64,000 nt of DNA from Yarrowia lipolytica (lineage: Eukaryota > Ascomycota > Dipodascomycetes > Dipodascales), in assembly GCF_001761485.1 (NCBI RefSeq), contig NC_090771.1, forward strand, positions 1,426,001 through 1,490,000, given 5' to 3'. Under the pieces are notes generated by a model, which made no database searches, was not told where the DNA came from, and worked only from the letters and a program-made list of their open reading frames with translations. Positions 9,596-20,255 of this stretch are shown here, piece after piece. The position numbers were made by a program, and so were the translations under genes. Numbering within the stretch: the first letter of the stretch is position 1; every line of letters starts with the position of its first letter.

Positions 9596-11158
9596 ATGCC
9601 TTCGGTCGAAGAAATGTCGTCTAACACGGGGCAAGGCCCCGGCATCGCATCTCCAGCTCCCCTAACCAATGGCCACACCTCTCAGCCTTCAAACACTCAC
9701 CAGGACGCGCCTGTTCGTCCCACGCTTGAGAACGGACGTTCCTACATCAACCTGGACAATCTCAGTAAAGAGAAGCATTTGCGCACAGGCTCGTCGTCCA
9801 CAATCCAGGAGGAGGAGCCCAGCACGCGAGCCCGTCGGTCTGCAAGCACCTCCAAGCCGCCACTGCTTGTGAACCAAAACCAGATCCAAAATCACCAACA
9901 TCAACAGAGCCAGTACAACCCTCAGTACCAGCCTCCAAGAGTTGCCACGCCCAAAAGAACGCCGCTGTTCGACTCAGGACAGTCATACTCACAGAGATTT
10001 CATAACAGATCGTCGTCATTTTCCGTCAGAAGTGCCAGAGCGCGCTCTCTGTCGGCGTCATCGCAAGAAGCACTCAAACACCTGGCACCTCCGGTCTCCG
10101 TGCCCCTGGTAGTGTGCTGTCTCATGTGGTACTTATCGTCAGCCATGAGCAACACCCTGGGAAAAGCCATTCTCACCAAATTCGGTTACCCCGTCACCCT
10201 ATCACAGATCCAGTTTTTGGTCGCAGTGTGCTGCGGAGCTACTACAATCCAGCTGTCGCAAATGTCCCCTAAATTCCGACAGGCACTTCCCCCCGGAATG
10301 GTGGGACCACAGGGACTCATTTTTCCTCCCACAAGAGATATGCTCAAGACCACTGCGCCCATGGGCTGTTTTCAGCTCTCGGGCCATATCCTTAGCCATA
10401 TGGCTACTGGCATGATCCCCGTGTCCTTGGTCCACACCATCAAAGCTCTGTCGCCTCTCTTCACTGTGGCTGCATACAGACTATTGTTTAACGTCCAGTA
10501 CTCGCCTTCCACATACCTTTCTCTGATTCCTCTGGTGACTGGAGTCATTCTCACCTGCTCAACGTCCTTCCGCGCTCAGTTCATGGGCATTATCTACGCT
10601 CTGCTGGCGGCTCTGGTGTTTGTTTCGCAAAACATGTTTTCTAAGAAATTGCTTACGTCCGGAACCACTGCTGGCCCTGGAGGTCCTGCTTCCGCTACCC
10701 ACACCCGGAAGCTTGACAAACTCAACATCCTGTGCTACTGCACCGCATTGGCCTTCCTCTTCACCTCGCCTCTGTGGTTCTTCTCCGAGGGCTGGACGCT
10801 CCTCAAGCTCTTCTTCCGAGGAGAGGCTCTCGTCAAGGACGACTCGTCTCTGTTCGTGCTTATGATCCAGCTGCTGCTCAACGGAGTAGTGCATTTCGCC
10901 CAGAACCTTCTTGCATTCCAGGTTCTCTCCATGGTATCGCCCGTGACCTACTCTGTGGCGTCGCTACTCAAGCGAATCGTTGTCATTGTCTGGGCCATCA
11001 TCTGGTTCGGCCAGTCCGTGTCTGGAATTCAGGGCTTCGGCATCTTCTTGACTTTCACCGGTCTCTACCTCTATGACCGATGTGGAGGAGATAAGAAGAA
11101 GGGTGGACAGGGCAGTTCAGTAGACGGCACCGAGAAGGACGCCCAGCTGCCCAAGTAA
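9596..11158 (+). CDS. SLY41-like transporter of the triose-phosphate/nucleotide-sugar family
   Basis: The first ATG is at 9596; the frame upstream is open only from GTG. The 520-residue protein has a polar, Ser/Gln-rich cytoplasmic N-terminus of about 155 residues. A TPT-type membrane domain with about ten helices follows, beginning at VPLVVCCLMWYLSSAMSNTL. Family blocks include the KAILTKFGYPVTLSQIQFL segment, HTIKALSPLFTV and FVSQNMFSKKLL. The closest known pattern is yeast SLY41, an ER/Golgi transporter of this family (reported substrate phosphoenolpyruvate) found as a suppressor of YPT1 loss. The exact substrate here is inference. The C-terminus is Lys/Gly-rich. Confidence 0.86.
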   Translation: MPSVEEMSSNTGQGPGIASPAPLTNGHTSQPSNTHQDAPVRPTLENGRSYINLDNLSKEKHLRTGSSSTIQEEEPSTRARRSASTSKPPLLVNQNQIQNHQHQQSQYNPQYQPPRVATPKRTPLFDSGQSYSQRFHNRSSSFSVRSARARSLSASSQEALKHLAPPVSVPLVVCCLMWYLSSAMSNTLGKAILTKFGYPVTLSQIQFLVAVCCGATTIQLSQMSPKFRQALPPGMVGPQGLIFPPTRDMLKTTAPMGCFQLSGHILSHMATGMIPVSLVHTIKALSPLFTVAAYRLLFNVQYSPSTYLSLIPLVTGVILTCSTSFRAQFMGIIYALLAALVFVSQNMFSKKLLTSGTTAGPGGPASATHTRKLDKLNILCYCTALAFLFTSPLWFFSEGWTLLKLFFRGEALVKDDSSLFVLMIQLLLNGVVHFAQNLLAFQVLSMVSPVTYSVASLLKRIVVIVWAIIWFGQSVSGIQGFGIFLTFTGLYLYDRCGGDKKKGGQGSSVDGTEKDAQLPK

Positions 11159-11413
11159 CATTAGTACGACCAAGTACAAAATTTATGCGCATTCGCAAAT
11201 TGCATATGGCACCTTCAAATCTAATAGATGTATTAATTATAGCTGTATAGTATATGAAGTGGCGATTTACTAATACTGTACATAACGCATACACGTTTCT
11301 TTATCATTTAAATATATTAGCGGCTGAGCTCTATGTCTCGCTCTAGTCGTGTTGTTAATTTTCAGCGTCACCACGCTTCATTTTTTGTGCCGTTGTCTAA
11401 GGGGAATCACGGA

Positions 11414-12974
11414 CTAGTGCTTACCAACAGGTCGCTCACCAGTAACCTTGGCAACCCAATCCTTGGCAATGTCTCCGAGACCGACCATGCAAACGGTCTG
11501 CCAGATACCCAGACCGATTCGGGGGGTCACACCTCGATATAGTCCCTTAATACCGTTCTGCTGGTAGATATACTTGAACGCAGTCCATACCGACAGGTTC
11601 TTGGGCCGGTTAGGATCCACGGTCTTGGACTGCATCTCGACTCGAATGACCTCGATGGGCTGGTTCCATGCGGACAGACCACCACCAACGGTGGAGGCAG
11701 CAATCTTCTCAAAGGCGTTCAGAGGCCGGTCGTCGTTCTTGGTGATCTTTCGAATACCCTCCTCGGCGAGTCGGGAGAAACCAAATCGAGAACCCCAGTT
11801 AGTCATCTGTCGGATGGCCACGGCGTTGACACCCTTGTTGATACCTCGGATACCTTCCTTTCGGAAGATCTCCTTGAACACCTGGATGGAGCTAGGAGGA
11901 GTGACTCCAGAAGCAGCCTGTTTGGACCGCGTGATCTCGACGGTCTTCATACAGGTGCAGAAACCCATGGTCAGGTAAGCCTGGACCAGACCACCGGAAA
12001 TGCCTCCAGTGATACCGGCGGCAAAGTTGCCCATGCCAAAGCTCTTCTTGGAGATATACTCAGCCTCGGAAGAGACAAACAGCAGAACAGCACCCTTGGT
12101 GGAGGCCTCGATCCATGCCCAAGGAATGAGACCCTGGTAGAATCCAAAGATTCCTCCTCGAGACCAGACTCGGCCGATGGCCTGCATCATGGTGTCGCCA
12201 CGGTTGGCGGCCATTGTGGTCTGTGTTAGCAATCATTGACGTGGGATTGAACCTCGGTTTTCGGGTGTTCGCAGACCCGAGTTCTTGACGATCATCGGCC
12301 ATTGTTCGGTTTCGTGTGCATGAGTTGAACACCGGGACGGCCGATTTCGGCCGACAGCTTGCATGCTTCCTGCAGAGCCCATCTTCGGGGGTGTGCGATG
12401 ACGCACTCGAAAGCTGGGGTATTATTATCGTGGTGCAGCAGCAAATTACCTCGGCATGAGTCAGAGGGTGTGTGTTTGCTCCGTTGGTTCTGTGTGTCGA
12501 TAGTAGTAATACTCACCTTGACCACCTCAAGAGGCTGTCCTAAAGTAGTGACCCTAGAGTTAGTAAATGTGAATAGCGGGGTTGGGGCAAGTTGAAGCGC
12601 ACTAGCGTCAATGCTCGCGAGTGTGGGTCCTCCCATGCCACTACTGGGCGCGTGCATCTCCCGTCGTCCTGAGCTACAAGAGCAAAGAGCGCGACAAACA
12701 CCTTGCGATGCCAAGACAGACGCATTGTGCTCGATGGGGGGTGTTAACACACACAAAGCCGGCATTCCAACAATGCCACGAAAAGCGGCGGCCTTCGCAA
12801 AGCCGGTATTTGTGACTCCGGCCTTGTAGCGAGTATGTTGCCTCCCACCATCTGTGTCTATGATGTTCATTTAAGTACTCACTCAAACATGTTGAGACCG
12901 GCTCCCAGCAGAATGTTGCTGAAGCTGACGGGCTTCTTCTGGATTTCGCCTTGGTTGAGGTTAGCAGCACCCAT
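11414..12974 (-). CDS. YHM2: Mitochondrial citrate/2-oxoglutarate carrier, three exons
   Basis: Exons are 12883-12974, 12517-12553 and 11414-12220 on the minus strand (936 nt, 311 residues). Donors are GTGAGT, and both acceptors follow a CTAAC-type branch site by a few bases (CTAACTCTAG, CTAACACAG). The exons join in frame as NMFE-VTTLGQPLEVVK-TTMAANR. Exon 2 is only 37 nt. The protein matches yeast Yhm2 along its length: QGLIPWAWIEASTKGAVLLF, YLTMGFCTCMKTVEITR, GINKGVNAVAIRQMTNWGSR, QPIEVIRVEMQSK and the GLYRGVTPRIGLGIWQTV end. It belongs to the six-helix mitochondrial carrier family in the inner membrane. Yhm2 exchanges citrate for oxoglutarate and binds mtDNA nucleoids. It matters to citrate export in oleaginous yeasts. 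Confidence 0.95.
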
Positions 12975-14912
12975 TGTGTTAGTCGTAGTGTGTCGGAGGA
13001 GAGGGAAATGGCGAGTGCAGGGAGAGAGTCCGGTATATATACTTCCTTATACACCAATGGACAACACACAGGGTTTTGACAGTATCAGATCCCAAAGTTT
13101 GGGCTTGAAGTTTAAGTGGTTGATTAGAGTACGTGGGCGTGTAGGGTGGAGGGTAGATGACTGTTGATGATTAGGGGACGCTGTGTTGAGGCGGTTTGTT
13201 TGGAGTCCTGGGATGTGGGCTGTGTGAGGAGAAGGAGGGGTTGAGGCGACGAGACTGCTGTAGTCCACATGACATTGCTTTTTTATGTTGGAAGCAGCAT
13301 TTCAGAGATGTTTGATGCACCTCCATTTCGGCCTCATTAGTGACGGGCTAACCACACTACAAGTAGCCCCATTGAGCTTATACACAGTGGTCAGGGACAA
13401 TGTCACTCAAAATAGAGAGAGATGAAGACCGGGTCCTTGTCTGGCAACAATAACCACCTCAGTTTTTCCGTGACAGTTGTTGAGGCTGGGCCCAACGAAC
13501 CTTCGACGGGAGAGTATGCGTGTCGTAACTTTCGTCTAGCTCGCCAGACTCGTGTCTGCGGGGCTTCTCAACGATATTGAGCTAGTGAGGCCACATCGCT
13601 GTTGAGCATAGAGGGGAAGCATGACTCATGTGGGAGGTTCGGTAACAAGACTTGATGGCAGATGGTAAGGAACCAACCCATCAGCTAGAAGCTATACAAG
13701 TCACTCAATTGCACCAAAACTACCCTCCTTGCTCCCCACCCAACCTAAGATGCGAGAGATACGCTCTTCCTTGTACAGTATGTACTCGTACCGTAGATTG
13801 CCCTCAGCCAACGTGCTTGTGTTTTATCCTCGTATAACCTGGGAATGCATAAAGGAGGGGTAAAACGGCCCTAGTCACGTGCATGCACTTGAGAATGGTG
13901 TCATTGTCGCATCTCCAACACCCCTTTTTTCATAGCTATCTTACAAGATACAATTCTTTTATTACCCACCCAGGGACAATCGTAGATAATAAAATACTAC
14001 ATTAGCTTAATCTGTTGTCAAAGAAGGATAAAGTGAACCGTTGGGGTGGGTATGGCGGAATAACTAGGGACTAAAAACAATTTTCGACTAAACCCATCGA
14101 CGCTAAATCATGACTACAGTACAATACTTGTGCTTATATTTGCACTGTCTGAGTTGCTATTAGTGGAACTGTCATTGGTTCGTTTCAGACAGCTCTCTAA
14201 GCCCTTCCTTCACGGGTTCCTACATTGATTACACTCAGGGCCGTTACATGACAATGAGACATTTCAATGACGGAAAGTTCTGACCCACGTTGGAAGATGA
14301 AGCCCACTCAAAAAGAAAGCATTAGCGAGAGTAACATCCTGAAGTTTTTTTTGTTGTTTTATTTTGGTTATCTACCCATATCGTCCTACGTGTACAGGTA
14401 TATTCACACTATCTTTACAAGTAGCTAGTAGAGCTGCAAACATGCCCTTCTCAATCTATAATTGCCCACCTCATCATGATCCTAAGAAGGGATGTCCCTC
14501 ATACAATTTAACTGTAAAACAAATGCTCTTACGCACGGCTATGCTTCTTACTGTATATACAACTCACTCATACTCGCACGGCTGTATCCATAATAGAATA
14601 CAAGCCTGTCAGCTCAGTCTCAAGGTACGATACTGTACTGTCCCATTGTAGCTTCTATACAAAAGTATCCAAGTAAAGACACGCGTCTGACACATGCACT
14701 AGTTGTACTCATGCTGTCGAGACACCATGGAGAATGGCTACCGTACAAGCTTGGCCAGTAATCGTATCGGCACCACTACAATCGACGATACAATTTGCAG
14801 TACATGCCATGCCTACACTCCACGCAACCACTAATATGCCATGTAATCATTATAGAATCCTTCTCAAGTGTAATATCAATCTCGTTCATAGACCTTTCTC
14901 CTCCGTCTCCAA
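12975..14912. other. Intergenic region upstream of YHM2 and downstream of CDC28
   Basis: No gene seen in 1.9 kb; the longest frame (14364-14651) starts with TTG and lacks coding character. It includes TACAAGTA words near 13360 and 14413, a CACGTG E-box near 13876 and a T-rich stretch near 14346-14368. Confidence 0.55.
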
Positions 14913-16258
14913 TTATGCTCTAGTGGACATCATGAGCCCCGGACCTGCAGCAGCGTTATATCCACTCTTCATGTTGGTTCCCACGTCAAAGTAGGCGTGG
15001 TCGGCAGCCCGCTTGGCCGAGATTCGGCATGCAGGATCGTATGCCAGCAGATGCTCCAGCAGATCGAGACCCTCGTGATCCAATGGAGTCACTGTTCGAC
15101 CAATGTCTTTGCGGCTCCACTGGGGGAATGTGGGCTTGTAGTCGGGAAGAGCTGTCACGCCGGGCCAGGTCTCCTCGGTGGGGGTGCCCAGCAGTCTGAA
15201 AATCTTGAAGATCTCGTCAATCTCCGAGTCTCCGGGGAACAGGGGCTTTCGGGTCACCATCTCGGCAAAGATACAGCCAATGGACCACATGTCCACACCA
15301 GTGGAGTATTGTCGACCTCCCAGAAGAATCTCAGGAGCTCGGTACCAAAGTGTGACAACCTCGTGGGTATAGGTTCTGAGAGGCACACCAAAGGCCCGGG
15401 CCAGACCAAAGTCGGCCAGCTTGAGGTTACCCTCCCGGTCGATGAGCAGGTTCTGGGGCTTGAGATCCCGATGCAGGATTCTGTGTGCGTGGCAGTATCG
15501 GGTTCCCAAAATGAGCTGGTTCATGAACTTCTTGACCATGTCGGCGCCGAGACCTACGCCGGGCGAAATGCTCTCCATGTACTTTTTGAGATCCAGGTCG
15601 AGGAACTCAAACACCAGGTAGAGCTTGTGTGAGTCGGAGTGGACAATGTTGTAGAGCGACACAATGTTGTCGTTTCGCATTTCCTTGAGCAGTGAGATTT
15701 CTCGAATGGCTGTGGAAGGCACTCCCTCGTCCTCGGCTTCCAGTCGGATCTTCTTCAAGGCCACCAAACGGTTATTGTTGAGAGTATCTCGTGCCTTGTA
15801 TACCACTCCGTATGTTCCTGAGTTAGTACGAATAGATGCGGTGCTGTGGATTTTTCAGAACTGCTCGTGTAGACACGCGCCGTAACGTGTCATGAAGTTC
15901 TTCCTTGTATCTCGTCATGTGTGGGTCTTGTAGAGCTCACAGGCGCTTTTGCGATGCTCGAGGTAACGGGATGATGTAGACCTACACGAATACACCGTAC
16001 TGTCCCAGAGTCATATCAACGCTCAACACCATGTGCCACACAACTAAGGTCTTCATCATCACACCCAAGTTCCTCCACAGCCTCTTCACAAGTCAACAAA
16101 CACTCCAACCACACATCATACTGACAGCAGTGGCCGTAAACAAACCGCTCCAGTTGTACATCTCTGCGATCCCAAACAAGCATGCAACCGCTCCCGATAC
16201 CCAAATACTCACCCTCTCCCACTTTCTCCAGCTTCTGGTAATGATTTAAGTCGACCAT
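14913..16258 (-). CDS. CDC28: Cyclin-dependent kinase 1, cell-cycle master kinase, two exons
   Basis: Exon 1 is 16213-16258 (46 nt) and exon 2 is 14913-15817, giving 316 residues. The donor is GTGAGT and the acceptor follows CTAACTCAG; the intron (395 bp) splits the codon of Gly16 within the glycine-rich loop GEGTYG. Visible kinase elements are Thr17/Tyr18 (inhibitory sites), catalytic Lys37, the exact PSTAIRE cyclin-binding helix (49-55), [11 protein letters not shown] and the T-loop [40 protein letters not shown] and [10 protein letters not shown] fit Cdc28 rather than the related Pho85. The frame continues above 16258 only to a GTG. It acts with cyclins in nucleus and cytoplasm at G1/S and G2/M. 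Two ACGCGT boxes lie upstream. Confidence 0.97.
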
Positions 16259-17216
16259 GGGTATCTGATAATGCTGCGTCACTTAACAATTTGCCATGTT
16301 GCAAACGTTTTGGTTTTGATGCACCCATCCCTTGCCCGTTGCGGGGGCAACCACTCCTCCCAACCCAAACCCAAACACTCAATCGGACACGGTCTCCTCC
16401 CAATAGGGAACCCAGCAACAACGCGTCATGTAAAAAGCTTGGTGTCTCCCTCCCAACTGAACCACGCTAACGCTCAAAACGTGAGCTGCCACATGCGGCT
16501 GCTAATTACAGTATTATGACACGGCTGTCCTTAGGATAAAAGAAACCAAGCGTGCGAGTGTACAAGTCATACTACTTATACTTATACTGTTACAGCCGAG
16601 TAAATAAGTGTATCACGCGATACAATTACGCCTGCGTATGGTGTCATGTGACTGCAAAAATCACATGATGTTATCATCATATGACCACGCGTCCCTCTTC
16701 ACCTGTTTTCTATTGTTTGGTCGTTTACTGCGCTGTTTCATGCATGCTATAGCGTGGGTCTGAGATGTCAACCGCGAGACAAGGCCGCCAACAGGCAGGC
16801 ACATGTACAATACGGTAAAGAGACCTAAACGCAGACTCCTACTTGTAGTGTGGCCAAAGAAAAAGCACTGCGCCTGTCTTCTGAGATCAGCCTACTTACT
16901 TACCCCTTGATCTTCGTATTCAAAGAAGATGATCAAGATGATCTTCGCGTTTTTTTGACTTCCAGATCAAAGGTCCATGGAACAGGAAGCGCGACCTAGT
17001 AGACTGAGGACGTGAAAAAGCTGTGATACTGATGTTCTCGAAGACTCCCTACAAGTTTTGTGCTGATTATTATCAACAGCGAGTCCACTCTACTACTCGT
17101 GCGTTCTACGGTACGTACCTTACTACAAGGATGTACTGGTATATTACTCATCTAATTATACTGTACACTCCATAGATATCCACCTATTACTGATTAAATA
17201 TTACATAACACCCAGA
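16259..17216. promoter_or_regulatory. CDC28 upstream region
   Basis: No gene seen. It contains two ACGCGT boxes (16421-16426 and 16687-16692), the MluI cell-cycle-box sequence bound by MBF-type factors, and an inverted repeat CATGTGA/TCACATG at 16645-16667. There is also an imperfect hairpin of CTTGATC with GATCAAG near 16910-16940 and a TACTTGTA word near 16845. Regulation by MBF is inference. Confidence 0.5.
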
Positions 17217-18520
17217 CTAGTTCTTGTTGGCAGCGTTGGCTACAGGGATACCGACACCCAGACCAACGGCGAGAGCCACAATGATGAAACAAATGAGCAG
17301 ACACCACCACTTCTTCTTTCGGTAGGCTCGGGCCTTGATGACGGCCTTGTTGGTGTGCCCGAGACCCTGCTCGATATCTGTCTGCACGCCCTGGGTCTGG
17401 TTGTCAATGTGCTGCACAGGGGCCTCCTGCTCGGCCACAAGCAACTCCATGTCGTGGAACAGCTGGGCCAGCTCCGACATGGTCTGCTCGATCTTCTGGA
17501 TCTCCTTGTGTCGGTTCTGAACCTCGGAAAGGGCCGTCTGAGCCTGTCCTCGTCGGTTGGACGTCATCAATGCTTGGGAGAAAATCTGCTCGCCCTGGGC
17601 GTCGTCAATGGCGGAACGCACCTCGGCGTCAGTGGCCTCGGGGCGCACAATTCGGTATTGCCGCTCAGCCCGCTCTCGGTATCGCTGTCGGAACGTGGCC
17701 TCGACGGTCTGGTACCGCTGGATGGAGTTCATGAATTGCCGCTTGAGGTTCTCGGCCTGTGTCTTTTTGGTAGAGTCTCTGGTGGATCGCGATTGCAGGG
17801 ACTTGATCCGGTCCTTGAGAGACTGCGACAGAGAGGAGGTCTCGTCAACCAGCGACTCAATCTGCTCCCGTGTGTAGGCTTCCTGCTCCTCGCTAATTTC
17901 GTTGAGCGACCGCTTGTGCAGCGACTCGATGCTGTCAATGTTCTGGTCGTATTGCAGAATGCTCTTCTTGATTTCATCTACCTCCTCGAAAAAGTCCATC
18001 ATGTCGCCCTGGGGGGCATTTGTTCGGCCATATGCGGGGGGTTCGTTGGTGGAGGTGGGGTTGAAGGACGTCTTGGAGTCCATGCCGTAGGGGTTGGACC
18101 CCACCGCGTCCATCTCGTACGAGTTGGCGCCCGCGGGGTTCGAGTAGGGGTTGTTTCCTGGCGCGTCGCTGCGTTAGTCGGGTCTCTAAGACAAGTGTCG
18201 TGTCACTTCTTGGGTTATCGGTGCACTGTATTGTGACACGTCTGATCGGGAGCTCAATACTGGAGTTGATAGCATTCTGGCTGTAGCACATGGATGACTC
18301 GTCAGAATTCACATCTCTTAAAGAAATAGTCGTCTGAACTGTCATCCAAGCATGTTCATTGGTCCTTCACCACCAATGTGCCCCTGTCTGTGTCGCGACC
18401 GACATACCCCTGACTGAGCGACGAGGTGTTGGAGCACTTGTTCGGGGACTGGAGCGCCTACCACGCACCCCCCCTCAGTTCGTCGTTGGATACTCACCCG
18501 TACTGGTTGTAATTGGACAT
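17217..18520 (-). CDS. SSO1: Plasma-membrane t-SNARE, syntaxin SSO1/SSO2 family, two exons
   Basis: Exon 1 is 18498-18520 (23 nt: MSNYNQY plus two bases) and exon 2 is 17217-18168. They join in frame across a 329-bp intron with donor GTGAGT and acceptor CTAACGCAG, giving 324 residues. The protein has an Asn/Pro-rich N-terminus, a Habc domain of antiparallel helices (FFEEVDEIKKSILQYDQNID onward) and a Qa-SNARE helix with RHKEIQKIEQTMSELAQLFH and DNQTQGVQTDIEQG. A C-terminal membrane anchor (WWCLLICFIIVALAVGLGVG) follows a KKK patch. It pairs with Sec9 and Snc proteins to fuse secretory vesicles at the cell surface. Whether it is SSO1 or SSO2 cannot be said, as there is only one copy here. Confidence 0.93.
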
Positions 18521-20255
18521 GTTGGTGGTTGTGTGCAAGCGGTTGTGGCAAAGAAGACGTCTTGTACTTGTGGAAACAAGACCTGGCTTAGCAAACTTTT
18601 TTGGCTTGTACTTAGCAGCGACACAGTTAAACCCAAACACTGGCAAAGCCCGAACTCTAATACACCTGTTTGGGAGGGCTAAAAAAAAGGCCAGGAGGTC
18701 TTGTTCAATGCGTGTCTCCTATCGTTCCATTGAGCCAGCCCCTGCCACATGGCTGATCAAGGGGTGGGTTGACGTCCACAACAGAGAGGGATAGGATGGG
18801 AACAGGGATACAAGCAAATGCTAGCAGGATATTAATTGGATCAGAACATCTATAGATATTGGCCGGCTCATCCAACCCTAGCTCCCGTGATAACGGGCTA
18901 AAAATATCTCCACTTTGCCTGCCTGATGCGCTTCGCCTCGTAAACTCGTACTTGCCCTCTTGGTAAACGGTTGCACCCAGCTGTGTCGTCCTCCCATGGG
19001 GTATATAGTATACAGTAAAGAGTAAATCAATGCTACAAAGGATATGCACAAGAGAGTTTTGTTCTATAAATACTCCTACTTGTACCTTATACTGTATATA
19101 GAGCGAAAGCACACGACTGACAGCCAGAAGTAGCCCACGATAGCCCATATGACCATCAAACCGTCCAGCTTCACCTTCCGCTCCGACGAATAGTATGTAC
19201 CACCCTTCTCATCTCGTCATCCTCATCCCACTATACGTCACTCTGCACTCGGCCTGCACACTGTGCAAACCACATGCGCAGCCCCTACATGAATCGGCTT
19301 AAAAACGCTTTTTTCGCAAGGCTGTTCTTCTCACTGTACTGTATGATGTCCGACTAATGCTGTGGAGTAAACACGTTGCCATATATAGCCACGGCCGATT
19401 AGGTAAGGTCGATCCGTTCTAGATATTCCTTGGCCCTCGCTGTACGGCGAGAGCCTTCGTACTGGTAAACTATCATGGACCTTCCAAATCTCGGCATAGG
19501 ACAGTCTAGAGCAGCAATTAGAACAATGTAACTACAAGTACCGGTATGAGTACAGTAGTACTTGTAGTAGCCTTCTGGAGCTCGCGATGCTACAAGTAGT
19601 ACAGTAACAATAGCCTAGTCTCACTATAACGATGCAATAGCACATTCGGTCTATTGCCAGGTATAGATGCTCGAGCCGAGACCCTCGCCTTAATAGTATG
19701 TACTTATCACATACAGACACCGGATCATCGGTGAAATCGTATTTACAGCAGTGACGATGGTAATCAGAATCTCTACGACATTGCCCAGTATACAGTACAC
19801 TCTGGATCAAGTGCTTCTTCACTTAGTCTGTCACAGTAATAACTATTAGAGTAAGTCTTTCCCCATCTTAGCTTCTCATCAAGAACAGGAAATGCTGTAT
19901 AGGGGGGTTTGCAACCATGCTTAAGTCTTATCATTCAGATTTGTTTTGATCAATACGATATTAGACCCCCTGCTTTCGTCTAACACCCGATAAATCCTCG
20001 ATATCTTGTACACTGTAGCCCATCCACGAACTACAAGTGGTAGACCCATGCGATAATATCTTTGGTTCTAGAAGCAATGGTTCTAGAAGCAATGATTCTA
20101 GAAGCAACTTGGTCCACGCTACTCGTAGCCTTAAGAAGAAATATGGGTACATGTATACCGGCGCACGCTGTTGTACACTTCCATCTACTGCAAGCCCTGT
20201 CAAAAATTTAAATCCTATTTGTTTACTTGCATGAATACATCGCTGAATAACACAA
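18521..20255. other. Intergenic region upstream of SSO, downstream of HET-C
   Basis: No convincing gene in 1.7 kb. A minus-strand ATG frame of 147 codons (18705-19148) has no recognisable domain. A short coding-like stretch begins with ATG at 19150 and runs into GTATGT, but has no partner exon. TACAAGTA words cluster at about 19530-19600, and a triple heat-shock-type element lies at 20064-20108. Confidence 0.5.
20064..20108. promoter_or_regulatory. Three tandem 15-bp units each with a TTCTAGAA heat-shock-type element
   Basis: Units at 20064-20078, 20079-20093 and 20094-20108 are almost identical (GGTTCTAGAAGCAAT and variants). Each carries TTC-TA-GAA, the inverted nTTCnnGAAn pair bound by Hsf1. 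It lies 150-190 bp past the HET-C stop and 1.5 kb upstream of SSO. The target gene, if any, is unclear. Confidence 0.6.

Noticed and set aside
18705-19148. 147-codon minus-strand ATG frame upstream of SSO
   Set aside because: No domain, atypical composition, and it overlaps the likely SSO promoter. Kept out for lack of any support beyond length.
19150-19200. Coding-like start (MTIKPSSFTFRSDE) followed by GTATGT donor
   Set aside because: No acceptable branch site, acceptor or further coding exon on the plus strand before HET-C, which runs the other way.
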